Shown here: in pieces, positions 55,147 through 64,000 of the stretch | Layout of the letters: each line of letters begins with the position of its first letter | Position numbering within the stretch: position 1 is the stretch's first letter | Assembly (NCBI GenBank): GCA_021845865.1 | Contig: JAJZVC010000007.1 | Location: 18,256 to 82,255, forward strand | DNA: 64,000 nucleotides | Reading direction: 5' to 3' | DNA from: Pseudomonadota bacterium | Lineage (GTDB): Bacteria; Pseudomonadota; Gammaproteobacteria; Burkholderiales; UBA9220 | Program-made: the position numbers and the translations under genes | Notes under the pieces: model-generated | What the model was told of the DNA's origin: nothing | The model's database searches: none | The model's input: the letters and a program-made list of their open reading frames with translations, nothing else

Positions 55147-56349
55147 ATGAACCGGCTCCTGGGCTACGGTCTGCTGATGCTGCTGGCCGCGCCCTGCCTG
55201 GCGGCCACCAGCCCGAAATCCGAACTGAAGGACGTCCGGGAACGCATCGGCGCCCTGAAGAAGGAAATGAAATCCACCCAGGCCTCCCACAAGGAGGCGG
55301 CGGACGCCCTGCGCCAAAGCGAACAGGCCATCAGCAACACCAACCGCAAGCTGCGCGACCTGGACCGCCAGGAAGGGGACATCCAGCAGCGTCTCGACCA
55401 GCTCCGCCAGCAATCCGGAAAAACCCGCAGCGCCATCGGCCAGCAAAAGGACATGCTGGCCAGGCTGCTGCGCCAGCAGTACGCCAGCGGCGGCCAGCAG
55501 GACGCCTTCAAAATCCTCCTCAACCAGCAGGACCCCAACCAGGCCCTGCGCAACCTGCGCTACTACGCTTATCTCTACCGCGCCCAGGCCGAACTGCTGA
55601 CGAAAATGCGCCGCAACCTGGACACCCTGGAAACGGTCACCGCGTCCACCCAGGCGAAGCAGGACGAACTGGCCCAGGTCAAGGCCGAGCAAACCAAACA
55701 GAAGCAGGTTCTCCTCGACAGCAAGAAGGAGCGCGCCGCGGTCCTGTCCAAGCTGTCGCAGCAGATCGACAGCCAGCGCAAGGAAATCAGCCGCCTGCAA
55801 CAGGACGAACAGCGCCTGACCCAATTGATGGAGCGCCTGGAACGCCAGAGCCGGGCCGCGGTCAAATCCCGCAGGTCCGCTCTCCAGCCCCGTTCCCCCG
55901 GCCGTTCGGCGCCAGAGGTGAAACTGGCCGAACCGGACACCAGCGGCAGCGCCTTCCAGCAATACAAGGGCCGCCTCCCATTCCCGGTAAAGGGCGAACT
56001 GGCGGGCCGCTTCGGCTCGCCGCGGGAGGACACCGGCATCCCCTGGAAGGGTCTCTTCATCCGGGCGAAGGAAGGAACGCCGGTGAAGGCGGTGGCCGCG
56101 GGCAGGGTGGTGTTCGCCGATTGGATGCGGGGCTTCGGCAACCTGATCATCGTCGATCACGGCTCCGGCTTCATGAGCCTCTACGCCAACGCCGAATCCC
56201 TCTACAAGCAGGAGGGAGAAAACGTGAAAATGGGTGAAAATATTGCTTCCGTCGGGAACAGCGGCGGCATCCCCCAAACAGGGTTATACTTTGAGCTTCG
56301 TTACCAGAGCAAACCGGTCAACCCCTCCAGTTGGCTGAGCCGGGGCTAG
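55147..56349 (+). CDS. envC: EnvC-like murein hydrolase activator (degenerate M23/LytM)
   Basis: 400 residues from ATG 55147, two bases after gpmI. A signal peptide (LLGYGLLMLLAAPCLA) precedes a long coiled coil (residues about 22-260) and a C-terminal LytM domain. The zinc ligands are lost: the usual HxGxD region reads WKGLFIRA and the final HxH reads YFELRY, as in E. coli EnvC. It therefore should activate amidases rather than cut peptidoglycan, under control of FtsEX, whose genes lie at 25-27 kb. Confidence 0.92.
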   Translation: MNRLLGYGLLMLLAAPCLAATSPKSELKDVRERIGALKKEMKSTQASHKEAADALRQSEQAISNTNRKLRDLDRQEGDIQQRLDQLRQQSGKTRSAIGQQKDMLARLLRQQYASGGQQDAFKILLNQQDPNQALRNLRYYAYLYRAQAELLTKMRRNLDTLETVTASTQAKQDELAQVKAEQTKQKQVLLDSKKERAAVLSKLSQQIDSQRKEISRLQQDEQRLTQLMERLERQSRAAVKSRRSALQPRSPGRSAPEVKLAEPDTSGSAFQQYKGRLPFPVKGELAGRFGSPREDTGIPWKGLFIRAKEGTPVKAVAAGRVVFADWMRGFGNLIIVDHGSGFMSLYANAESLYKQEGENVKMGENIASVGNSGGIPQTGLYFELRYQSKPVNPSSWLSRG

Positions 56350-56391
56350 GGAACGTCCATTACATCAGGAACTACCGGAGCAAACAGAAAC

Positions 56392-57786
56392 ATGGGTGGC
56401 AAATTCAAACAGTTTGGCCTCATCGCCTTCGGTGCCGTGATCGGCATCATGCTGAGCCTCAATCTCTCCGCCGTGGCCGACAAGGCGGCGCCCGGCCCCC
56501 TGCCGGTGGACGACCTGCGCACCTTCGCCGAAGTGTTCGGCAAGATCAAGAGCGATTACGTCGAACCCATCGACGACAAGAAGCTCATCACCGAGGCCAT
56601 CAACGGCATGCTCTCGGGCCTCGACCCCCACTCCGCCTATCTGGACGCGGACGCTTTCAAGGAGCTGCGCGTCGGCACCCAGGGCGAGTTCGGCGGCCTC
56701 GGCATCGAAGTGGGGATGGAGGACGGCTTCGTCAAGGTGGTCTCCCCCATCGAGGACACTCCCGCCTACCACGCCGGCCTCAAGAGCGGCGACCTGATCA
56801 TCAAGCTGGACGACACCCCCGTGAAGGGCCTGACCCTCAACGACGCGGTCAAGCGCATGCGCGGCAAACCGGGCACCCCCATCACCCTCACCGTCCTGCG
56901 CAAGGGCGAGAGCAAGCCCCTGGTGGTCACCCTGACCCGCGCCGTGATCAAGATCCAGAGCGTGAAATCCAAGCTGGTGGAACCCGGCTACGGCTACGTC
57001 CGCATCACCCAGTTCCAGGAGCATACCGGCGAGAACCTGGCCACCGCCCTGGAAAATCTCTACAAGGATAACAAGGCCCCCCTCAAGGGCCTGGTGCTCG
57101 ACCTGCGCAACGACCCCGGCGGCCTGCTCAACGGCGCGGTGGCGGTCTCCGCCGCCTTCCTCAAGCCCGGCCAGCTGGTGGTCTACACCGAAGGCCGCGC
57201 CGAGGATGCCCAGATGCGCCTCTCCGCCAGCAAGGAGTACTACCTCCACGGCCCCCGCGACGTGGACTACATCAAGCAGCTGCCCGAGAGCGTGAAGACC
57301 GTTCCCCTGGTGGTGCTGGTCAACGGCGGCACCGCCTCCGCCTCGGAGATCGTCTCCGGCGCCCTGCAGGACCACAAGCGGGCCATCGTCATGGGCACCC
57401 AGACCTTCGGCAAGGGCTCGGTGCAAACCGTCCTGCCCCTGGGCAATGGCACCGCCATCAAGCTCACCACGGCGCGCTACTTCACCCCCAACGGCCGCTC
57501 CATCCAGGCCAAGGGCATCACCCCCGACATCGTGGTGGAAGACGCCACCGTCAACGGCGTGGACGACGGCCCCGGCATCCGCGAAGCCGACCTGGAGCGC
57601 CACCTAGGCAACGGCAAGGACGACGGCGCCGACAAGGCGCCCAAGTCCGAAGGCAAGGCCGACAAGGCCAAGGACAAGCGCGGCAAGGTGGACGGCAAGC
57701 CGGAGCTGGCCTCCAAGAGCGACTACCAGCTCAACCAAGCCCTCAACCTGCTGAAGGGCCTGCAGATCATGCAATCGCAAAAATAA
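56392..57786 (+). CDS. ctpA: C-terminal processing peptidase CtpA (S41 family)
   Basis: 464 residues. Signal peptide/anchor (FGLIAFGAVIGIMLSLNLSAVA), a PDZ domain (GGLGIEVGMEDGFVKVVSPIEDTPAYHAGLKSGDLIIKLDD), and the S41 catalytic core with serine in NGGTASASEIVSGAL and lysine in FGKGSVQTVLPL. A Lys/Asp-rich linker precedes the C-terminal helix. It processes periplasmic proteins by C-terminal cleavage. The envC-ctpA pairing is typical. Confidence 0.95.
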   Translation: MGGKFKQFGLIAFGAVIGIMLSLNLSAVADKAAPGPLPVDDLRTFAEVFGKIKSDYVEPIDDKKLITEAINGMLSGLDPHSAYLDADAFKELRVGTQGEFGGLGIEVGMEDGFVKVVSPIEDTPAYHAGLKSGDLIIKLDDTPVKGLTLNDAVKRMRGKPGTPITLTVLRKGESKPLVVTLTRAVIKIQSVKSKLVEPGYGYVRITQFQEHTGENLATALENLYKDNKAPLKGLVLDLRNDPGGLLNGAVAVSAAFLKPGQLVVYTEGRAEDAQMRLSASKEYYLHGPRDVDYIKQLPESVKTVPLVVLVNGGTASASEIVSGALQDHKRAIVMGTQTFGKGSVQTVLPLGNGTAIKLTTARYFTPNGRSIQAKGITPDIVVEDATVNGVDDGPGIREADLERHLGNGKDDGADKAPKSEGKADKAKDKRGKVDGKPELASKSDYQLNQALNLLKGLQIMQSQK

Positions 57787-57805
57787 GCCCTGCCGCGCTC
57801 CTGCC

Positions 57806-57830
57806 ACGGCCGCCCTTGGGCGGCCGTTTT
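57806..57830 (+). terminator. terminator after ctpA
   Basis: ACGGCCGCCC (57806-57815) and GGGCGGCCGT (57818-57827) form a perfect stem, followed by TTTT. It ends the gpmI-envC-ctpA transcript 20 bp after the stop codon. Confidence 0.8.
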
Positions 57831-57874
57831 CATTCCGTCTTCCGGCGCCCGGCAAATCCAAGTAAGCTAAGGCC

Positions 57875-58621
57875 ATGGACGACAACCAACTGCTGCGCTA
57901 CAGCCGCCATATTCTTCTGCCCCAGATCGGCATCGAAGGCCAGGAGAAACTGCTGGCCGCCCACGCCCTGGTGATCGGCGCCGGCGGTCTGGGTTCGCCG
58001 GTCTCCCTCTACCTCGCTTCGGCCGGGGTCGGCACCGTGACCGTGTGCGACGACGACAGCGTGGACCTCACCAACCTCCAGCGGCAGATCGCCCACACCA
58101 CCCATTCCCTGGGCGCCAACAAGGCCCTCTCCGCGGAACGGGCCATGGCCGCCATCAACCCGGAAATCCGCGTCGCCGCCCTGACGCGGCGCCTGGAAGG
58201 CGCCGAACTGGAGCACCAGGTGAGCCAAGCCGACATCGTCCTCGATGCCAGCGACAACTTCGCCACCCGCCACGCCGTCAACCGCGCCTGCGTCAAACAC
58301 CGGAAGCCCCTGGTATCCGGCGCCGCGGTGCGCTTCGACGGCCAGGTGACGGTGTTCGACCTGCGCCGCCCCGACAGCCCCTGCTACCACTGCCTGTTCC
58401 CGGAGCAGGCGGAGCACGAGGAGGAGCGCTGCGCCACCCTGGGCGTGTTCGCCCCCCTGGTGGGCATCATCGGCTCGGTGCAGGCGGCGGAGGCCCTGAA
58501 GCTGCTGGCGGGGGCGGGGGAAAGCCTGGCCGGACGCCTTCTCCTCCTCGACGGCTTGCGCATGGAATGGCGCGCCATCAAACTGGCCAGGGATCCCGCC
58601 TGCCCGGTGTGCGGGAGCTAG
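57875..58621 (+). CDS. moeB: E1-like adenylyltransferase, HesA/MoeB/ThiF family
   Basis: 248 residues. N-terminal RYSRHILLPQIGIEGQEKLLAAHALVIGAGGLGSPVSLYLASAGVG has the ATP loop. Zinc cysteines are CYHC and CPVC. The catalytic cysteine region is EERCATLGVFAPLVGIIGSVQAAEALKLL. It adenylates a ubiquitin-like sulfur carrier (MoaD or ThiS) for molybdopterin or thiamine synthesis. MoeB fits best by length, but no partner gene is near, so the carrier is uncertain. Confidence 0.88.
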   Translation: MDDNQLLRYSRHILLPQIGIEGQEKLLAAHALVIGAGGLGSPVSLYLASAGVGTVTVCDDDSVDLTNLQRQIAHTTHSLGANKALSAERAMAAINPEIRVAALTRRLEGAELEHQVSQADIVLDASDNFATRHAVNRACVKHRKPLVSGAAVRFDGQVTVFDLRRPDSPCYHCLFPEQAEHEEERCATLGVFAPLVGIIGSVQAAEALKLLAGAGESLAGRLLLLDGLRMEWRAIKLARDPACPVCGS

Positions 58622-58629
58622 TCTCCGCC

Positions 58630-59064
58630 ATGCCCCGGCATCCGCCCACGCCGGTCGAAATCGCCGCCGAGCTGCTGGGCAACCTTCCCGCCTCCCAACG
58701 GGCATCCGCCCTGGAAACCCTGAAGGGGCACGACCCGAAGCTGGCCCAGCGGGTGGAGGAAAGCCTCCTCACCTTCGACAAGCTGGCCGCCCTGGACGCC
58801 CCTTCCTGGCAAAGACTGCTGCGGGAAGTCCCCCTGGAGGAACTGGCGACGGCGCTGAATAGCGCGCCCCCGCCGCTGCGGGAGAAGGTTTGGGGCAACC
58901 TGTCCCGCCGGGTGGCGGAACAACTGCGGGAAGACATGGAAAGCCGCGGCGCGACGGCCCAGGCGGTGGACACCGCCCAGCGGCATATCCTCAAACTGGC
59001 GCGGCGCCTGGCCGCCGAAGGGGAAATCGCCCTTGGCGGCGGCGCCGACGAGTGGGTGGAATAG
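58630..59064 (+). CDS. stand-alone FliG C-terminal-domain-like protein
   Basis: 144 residues, hidden in a larger shadow ORF. The order LLTFDKLAALDAPSWQRLLREVPLEELATALNSAPPPLREKVWGNLSRRVAEQLREDMESRG, then AQRHILKLARRLAAEGEIAL, follows the FliG-C pattern (F.DL..LD...Q.LLREV...LA.AL..A...L......NMS.R.AE.L.EDME..G). The middle and N-terminal FliG domains are missing and no flagellar gene lies nearby. It follows the moeB-like gene by 8 bp. Function unknown. Confidence 0.72.
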   Translation: MPRHPPTPVEIAAELLGNLPASQRASALETLKGHDPKLAQRVEESLLTFDKLAALDAPSWQRLLREVPLEELATALNSAPPPLREKVWGNLSRRVAEQLREDMESRGATAQAVDTAQRHILKLARRLAAEGEIALGGGADEWVE

Positions 59065-59640
59065 TCAGCCCAGCAACGCCTTGCGCTGGGCCTCCCAGAA
59101 CTCCAGGGGATCGCGCTTGAAGCCGCTCTTGGCGAACTGGTGCCAGCGGCCGGTGACGAAGCACACCAGGGCGTTGGCCTGGGCCGCCGCGTCCACCCCG
59201 GCGGGGATTTCGTTCTGGCTGGCGGCGAAACGCAGAGCCTGCTTCAGGGTCGCCTCCAGGCGGTCGTGGAGCTGGTTGATGCGGGCCTGGAGCCGGTCGT
59301 CCTCGTTCACCAAGGCATCGCCGATCAGGACCCGGCTCATGCCGGGGTTTTTCTTGGCGAACCCCAGGAGCAGGGAAAGAATGGCGTCGGCCTGCTGGAG
59401 GCCGCTCTTCTCCTCGGCGGTAATCTTGTTGATGAGGCCGAACAGGGTCTGCTCGATGAACTCGATCAGCCCTTCGAACATCTGGGCCTTGCTGGCGAAG
59501 TGACGGTAGAGGGCCGCCTCGGACACATCCAGCTTCGCCGCCAGGGCGGCAGTGGTGATCTTCTCCCCCTTGGGGTTCTGCAGCATTTCCGCCAGCACTT
59601 GCAGGATTTGCAGCTTGCGTTCGCCGGGTTTGGCAGCCAT
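59065..59640 (-). CDS. slmA: nucleoid occlusion factor SlmA (TetR family)
   Basis: 191 residues from ATG 59640, preceded by TAGGAGGAGAG. The TetR helix-turn-helix is KITTAALAAKLDVSEAALYRHFASKAQMFEGLIEFIE. The ligand-like domain includes LLGFAKKNPGMSRVLIGDALVNEDDRLQARINQL, close to SlmA. It blocks FtsZ assembly over the nucleoid. It follows argB and the HAD gene; this trio is conserved in betaproteobacteria. It converges with the FliG-C-like gene with no gap. Confidence 0.9.
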   Translation of the reverse strand: MAAKPGERKLQILQVLAEMLQNPKGEKITTAALAAKLDVSEAALYRHFASKAQMFEGLIEFIEQTLFGLINKITAEEKSGLQQADAILSLLLGFAKKNPGMSRVLIGDALVNEDDRLQARINQLHDRLEATLKQALRFAASQNEIPAGVDAAAQANALVCFVTGRWHQFAKSGFKRDPLEFWEAQRKALLG

Positions 59641-59654
59641 TTTTTTCTCTCCTC

Positions 59655-61239
<1,585 letters not shown>

Positions 61240-61260
61240 TTAATCGAAGTGAGCACAAAC

Positions 61261-61287
61261 AAAAAAGCCGGCGGACGCCGGCTTTTT
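61261..61287 (-). terminator. terminator after hsp20
   Basis: AAAAAGCCGGC, loop GGAC, GCCGGCTTTTT. It lies 15 bp beyond the hsp20 stop and separates it from argB; the stem is symmetrical and could work in both directions. Confidence 0.88.
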
Positions 61288-61301
61288 CACCTTTTCGGCG
61301 C

Positions 61302-61730
61302 TTACTTGATTTCCAGCTTCTTCGACGCCGCCGCGGTTTTCTTCGGCAGGGTCAGCTCCAGCACGCCGTTGTCGTACTTGGCCGCCGCCGCGCCGTCGTC
61401 GATGTCGGAACCGAGGGTGAAGCTGCGGGCCACCTTGCCGTAGTAGCGCTCGGAGCGGAGCAGCTTATCGCCCTCCTTCTCCTCTTTCTCCTTCTTCACC
61501 TCGGCGCTGATGGACACCTGGTTGCCGTCGATGGTGACGTGGATGTCCTCCTTCTTCACGCCGGGAATCTCGGCGTGGACGGTATAGGCCTTGTCGTTCT
61601 CCTTCACGTCCATCTTGATCTGCACCTGGGGAACGCCCTCCATCCGCACCGGACGGAAAAAGCCGCGGAACAGGTCGTCCAGGGGCTCGATGCCGAAATC
61701 GAAGGGGTCATAACGGGTGATGTTAGCCAT
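61302..61730 (-). CDS. small heat-shock protein (Hsp20/alpha-crystallin)
   Basis: 142 residues. The alpha-crystallin domain covers about residues 35-130 (VKENDKAYTVHAEIPGVKKEDIHVTIDGNQVSISAEVKKEKEEKEGDKLLRSERYYGKVARSFTLGSDID), ending NGVLELTLPKK. The C-terminal KKLEIK carries the IxI-like assembly motif region. It is a holdase chaperone. Its upstream region shows a sigma-32-like promoter and a possible pairing of the ribosome site, both consistent with heat induction together with rpoH at 27 kb. Confidence 0.94.
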   Translation of the reverse strand: MANITRYDPFDFGIEPLDDLFRGFFRPVRMEGVPQVQIKMDVKENDKAYTVHAEIPGVKKEDIHVTIDGNQVSISAEVKKEKEEKEGDKLLRSERYYGKVARSFTLGSDIDDGAAAAKYDNGVLELTLPKKTAAASKKLEIK

Positions 61731-61774
61731 GATGCTCTCCTTTCAAATCAGACGGGATGTAAAAGGTCATGTCC

Positions 61775-61793
61775 CGGGCGGCCAAGCCGCCCG
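61775..61793 (-). repeat. GC stem-loop in the hsp20 leader
   Basis: CGGGCGGC, loop CAA, GCCGCCCG, eight perfect pairs. It lies between the sigma-32-like promoter and the hsp20 ribosome site. It may insulate or stabilise the leader. Confidence 0.6.
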
Positions 61794-61803
61794 TCTAGTA
61801 TCA

Positions 61804-61831
61804 ATATAGAGCCGCCCGTCATAACTTCAAG
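61804..61831 (-). promoter_or_regulatory. sigma-32-like promoter of hsp20
   Basis: On the minus strand CTTGAAG, 13 bases, CTCTATAT. The sigma-32 pattern is CTTGAAA-N13-15-CCCCATnT, so the -35 matches six of seven and the -10 in outline. A sigma-70 reading (TTGAAG-16-TATATT) overlaps it. Confidence 0.55.
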
Positions 61832-61873
61832 CCCCCGGTCCGGCCAGCTTGCCGGCTCTGGTATCATGCCGCC

Positions 61874-63730
61874 ATGCTTTCCATCACCCATCTTGCCTAT
61901 CACGTCGGCGGCAAGCCCCTGCTGACCGACGTCAACCTGCAAATCTTCGCCGGCCAGCGCATCGGCCTGGTGGGCCGCAACGGCTGCGGCAAATCCACCC
62001 TGTTCCGCCTCATTCGCGGTGAACTGAAGCCCGACGGCGGCGACATCGCCCTTCAGGCGGGCAAGACCCTGGCCTTCGTGGAACAGGAAATCCTCAACGC
62101 CGAGCGCCCCGCCATCGAGTTCGTCCTCGACGGCGACAGCGAACTGCGCCGGCTGGAACAGGAACTGGCGCGGGACGACCACGATGCCGCCTGGTTCGAG
62201 GCACAGCACCGCTATGAGGCCATCGACGGCTACTCCGCCTCTGCCCGGGCCGCCCAACTCCTGGACGGCCTGGGTTTTTCCAGCGCCGAACTGGAGCGGC
62301 CGGTATCGAGCTTCTCCGGCGGCTGGCGCATGCGCCTGAACCTGGCTCGGGCCCTGATGAAGCGGGCCGACCTGCTGCTCCTGGACGAACCCACCAACCA
62401 TTTGGACCTGGAAGCCATCCTGTGGCTGGAAGCCTACCTGGCCAGGTATCCCGGCGCCATTCTGCTGGTGTCCCACGACCGGGAGTTCCTCAACGCCGTG
62501 GTGAACCGCATCGCCCACGTCCACGACGGCGTCATCGACGTCTACAGCGGCGACTACGACGCCTTCGAGGCCGCCCGCGCCGAGCGCCTCGCCCAGCAGG
62601 ACGCCGCCTACCGCCAGCAGCAGGAAAAGATCGCCCACCTGGAGGATTTCGTGCGCCGCTTCCGGGCCAAGGCCACCAAGGCCAAGCAGGCCCAGAGCCG
62701 CCTCAAGGCCCTGGAACGGCTGGAGCGCATCGCCCCGGCCCACGCCGAGGCGGGCCACTTCGCCATGACCCTCGAGGCCCCGGAACGGGGACCGGACGTA
62801 CTGATCCAGGCCGAGAAACTGGCCTTCGCCTACGGCGGCAAGGCCATCCTCGCCAACGTCGCGTTCACCCTGCGCCAGGGCGGCCGCGTCGCCCTCCTGG
62901 GCCCCAACGGCGCCGGCAAGTCCACCTTCGTCAAGCTCCTGGCGGGGGAACTGGCCCCCACCGCCGGCCGGCTGGAAACCGCTCCCGACATCCGCATCGG
63001 CTACTTCGCCCAGCACCAGCTGGAGCGCCTCGACGCCGGGGCCACCCCCCTGGAGCACATGGAGCGGCTGGCCCCGGACGCTCCCACCCTGGAACTGCGC
63101 AGTTTCCTCGGCCGCTTCGGCTTGGCGGGGGACGAGGAGCAGCGCCCCGTGGCCACCTTCTCCGGCGGCGAGAAAAGCCGCCTGGCCCTGGCCCTGCTGG
63201 CCTGGCAGAAACCCCATCTGCTGCTCCTGGACGAGCCCACCAACCACCTGGACCTGGACATGCGCGACGCCCTCACCCTGGCCCTGGAGGACTACACCGG
63301 CGCCATGGTGCTGGTGTCCCACGACAGGGCCCTGATCCGCGCCACCGCCGACGAGCTGTGGCTGGTGGCGGACGGCGCCGCCGCGCCCTTCGACGGCGAC
63401 CTGGAGGGCTACAAGGCCTGGCTCGACGCCCGCCGCGCCGCGGCCGCGCCGCCGAAACCGGCGGAATCCAGGCCCAAAAACGAGCAACAGGCGCGGCCGA
63501 AAAAGAAGGCGTTGCTGTCGAAGCAGGAAAAACTGGAAAAGGAACTGGCCCAGGCCCAGGAACGTCTCGCCGCCCTCAATCAGCAGCTGGCCGACCCCGT
63601 CTTTTACGCCGACCCCACCCACCCGCGCATCCGGGAGGCCAATGCCGAACGGGAGGCATTGGAAGAAAAAGTGGCGGAAATGGAAGAGGCCTGGCTGGAG
63701 CTGGAAAGCGCCCTGGAGAACGCCGTCTAA
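61874..63730 (+). CDS. ABC-F family ATPase, YheS-like
   Basis: 618 residues with two nucleotide-binding domains and no membrane helices. Walker A motifs are GRNGCGKST and GPNGAGKST; signatures are FSGGWRMRLNLARALM and FSGGEKSRLALALL; both Walker B read LLLLDEPTNHLDL. The linker helices (EKIAHLEDFVRRFRAKATKAKQAQSRLKALERLERI) are the P-site tRNA interaction motif of ABC-F ribosome factors. A C-terminal coiled coil (LSKQEKLEKELAQAQERLAALNQQLAD) resembles YheS. It is a cytoplasmic translation factor, not a transporter. Confidence 0.92.
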   Translation: MLSITHLAYHVGGKPLLTDVNLQIFAGQRIGLVGRNGCGKSTLFRLIRGELKPDGGDIALQAGKTLAFVEQEILNAERPAIEFVLDGDSELRRLEQELARDDHDAAWFEAQHRYEAIDGYSASARAAQLLDGLGFSSAELERPVSSFSGGWRMRLNLARALMKRADLLLLDEPTNHLDLEAILWLEAYLARYPGAILLVSHDREFLNAVVNRIAHVHDGVIDVYSGDYDAFEAARAERLAQQDAAYRQQQEKIAHLEDFVRRFRAKATKAKQAQSRLKALERLERIAPAHAEAGHFAMTLEAPERGPDVLIQAEKLAFAYGGKAILANVAFTLRQGGRVALLGPNGAGKSTFVKLLAGELAPTAGRLETAPDIRIGYFAQHQLERLDAGATPLEHMERLAPDAPTLELRSFLGRFGLAGDEEQRPVATFSGGEKSRLALALLAWQKPHLLLLDEPTNHLDLDMRDALTLALEDYTGAMVLVSHDRALIRATADELWLVADGAAAPFDGDLEGYKAWLDARRAAAAPPKPAESRPKNEQQARPKKKALLSKQEKLEKELAQAQERLAALNQQLADPVFYADPTHPRIREANAEREALEEKVAEMEEAWLELESALENAV

Positions 63731-64000
63731 CCGGCGCCGGCCAGTGGCAGCGCGAGCGTGAAAACGGCGCCGCCTTCGGCGTTGCGGGCCTCGACGCTTC
63801 CTCCCATATGCTCCATGAGCATGCGGGACATGTACAGGCCGATGCCGGTCCCCTTGTCCTTGGTGGTGAAATAGGGGTCGAAAATCTTCGGCAGGATGTC
63901 CTCGGGAATGCCGCCGCCGTTGTCGATGATCCTGATTGTCCCCTTATCCCCTTCCCGCCCCGCGGCGATGCGGATTTTCCCGGCGGGAACGCGGCGCTCG
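63727..64000 (-). CDS. sensor histidine kinase, C-terminal fragment
   Basis: Hand-translated, open at the window edge; about 90 residues of a HATPase_c domain. The G1 box is IIDNGGGIPEDIL, the F box is FDPYFTTKDKG and the G2 box is GTGIGLYMSRMLMEHMGGSVEARN. These are typical of two-component histidine kinases. Its stop overlaps the ABC-F stop by 3 bp in convergent orientation. The N-box and sensor domain lie outside the window. Confidence 0.88.
   Translation of the reverse strand, partial: ERRVPAGKIRIAAGREGDKGTIRIIDNGGGIPEDILPKIFDPYFTTKDKGTGIGLYMSRMLMEHMGGSVEARNAEGGAVFTLALPLAGAG

Overview
The window is a GC-rich (roughly two-thirds G+C by eye), densely packed chromosomal segment of a Gram-negative bacterium. 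Conserved neighbourhoods (ispE/tRNA-Gln/prs/rplY/pth; miaB-phoH-ybeY-corC; ftsY-ftsE-ftsX-rpoH; ccoNOQP-ccoGHIS next to an Fnr-type regulator; rhodanese-grxC-secB-gpsA; gpmI-envC-ctpA; argB-HAD-slmA) point to a betaproteobacterium, perhaps of the Rhodocyclales/Nitrosomonadales type. The genus is inference. I saw no phage, insertion sequence, CRISPR array or rRNA operon. The region looks like core genome with a few less familiar modules.

Layout: 1-4.7 kb (minus): a chaA fragment, a small orphan ORF, corC, ybeY, phoH, miaB, a small secreted protein and tRNA-Met. 4.8-13.4 kb: ychF (-), a CPA1-type Na+/H+ antiporter (+), then pth, rplY, prs, tRNA-Gln, ispE, lolB and a TPR lipoprotein (all -). 13.5-20 kb (+): a Gld-like ABC operon of four genes, mutM, and a dynamin-like GTPase. 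20-24.2 kb (-): ferredoxin, coaD, rsmD and two M16 peptidases. 24.3-27.7 kb (+): ftsY, ftsE, ftsX, rpoH, with a CIRCE-like operator before rpoH.

27.8-37.4 kb (-) is a complete cbb3 oxidase locus: ccoNOQP (structural), ccoGHIS (assembly and copper), an unlisted 29-residue membrane peptide ORF, and an Anr/Fnr regulator with Fnr-type boxes before ccoN and before itself. 37.6-42.5 kb (-) holds bioB-bioF-bioH-bioC-bioD plus a membrane protein; bioA is not in the window. 42.6-45.3 kb (+): comF, trmL and a HerA-like ATPase. 45.3-48.3 kb (-): gpsA, an SH3 protein, secB, trxC, grxC, rhodanese.

48.4-53.4 kb (-) is the most interesting module. An ArsR-family protein has exactly two cysteines 66 residues apart, the spacing of the persulfide sensors SqrR and BigR. 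It precedes a perfect 30-bp palindrome, a membrane-fusion protein/RND pump pair and a YgaP-type (DUF2892) membrane protein; a membrane rhodanese, GrxC and TrxC follow. I read this as a candidate sulfide/persulfide-responsive efflux system. 53.6-64 kb: gpmI-envC-ctpA, a MoeB-like E1 enzyme, a stand-alone FliG-C-like protein (+), slmA-HAD-argB and hsp20 (-), a YheS-type ABC-F protein (+) and the C-terminus of a histidine kinase (-).
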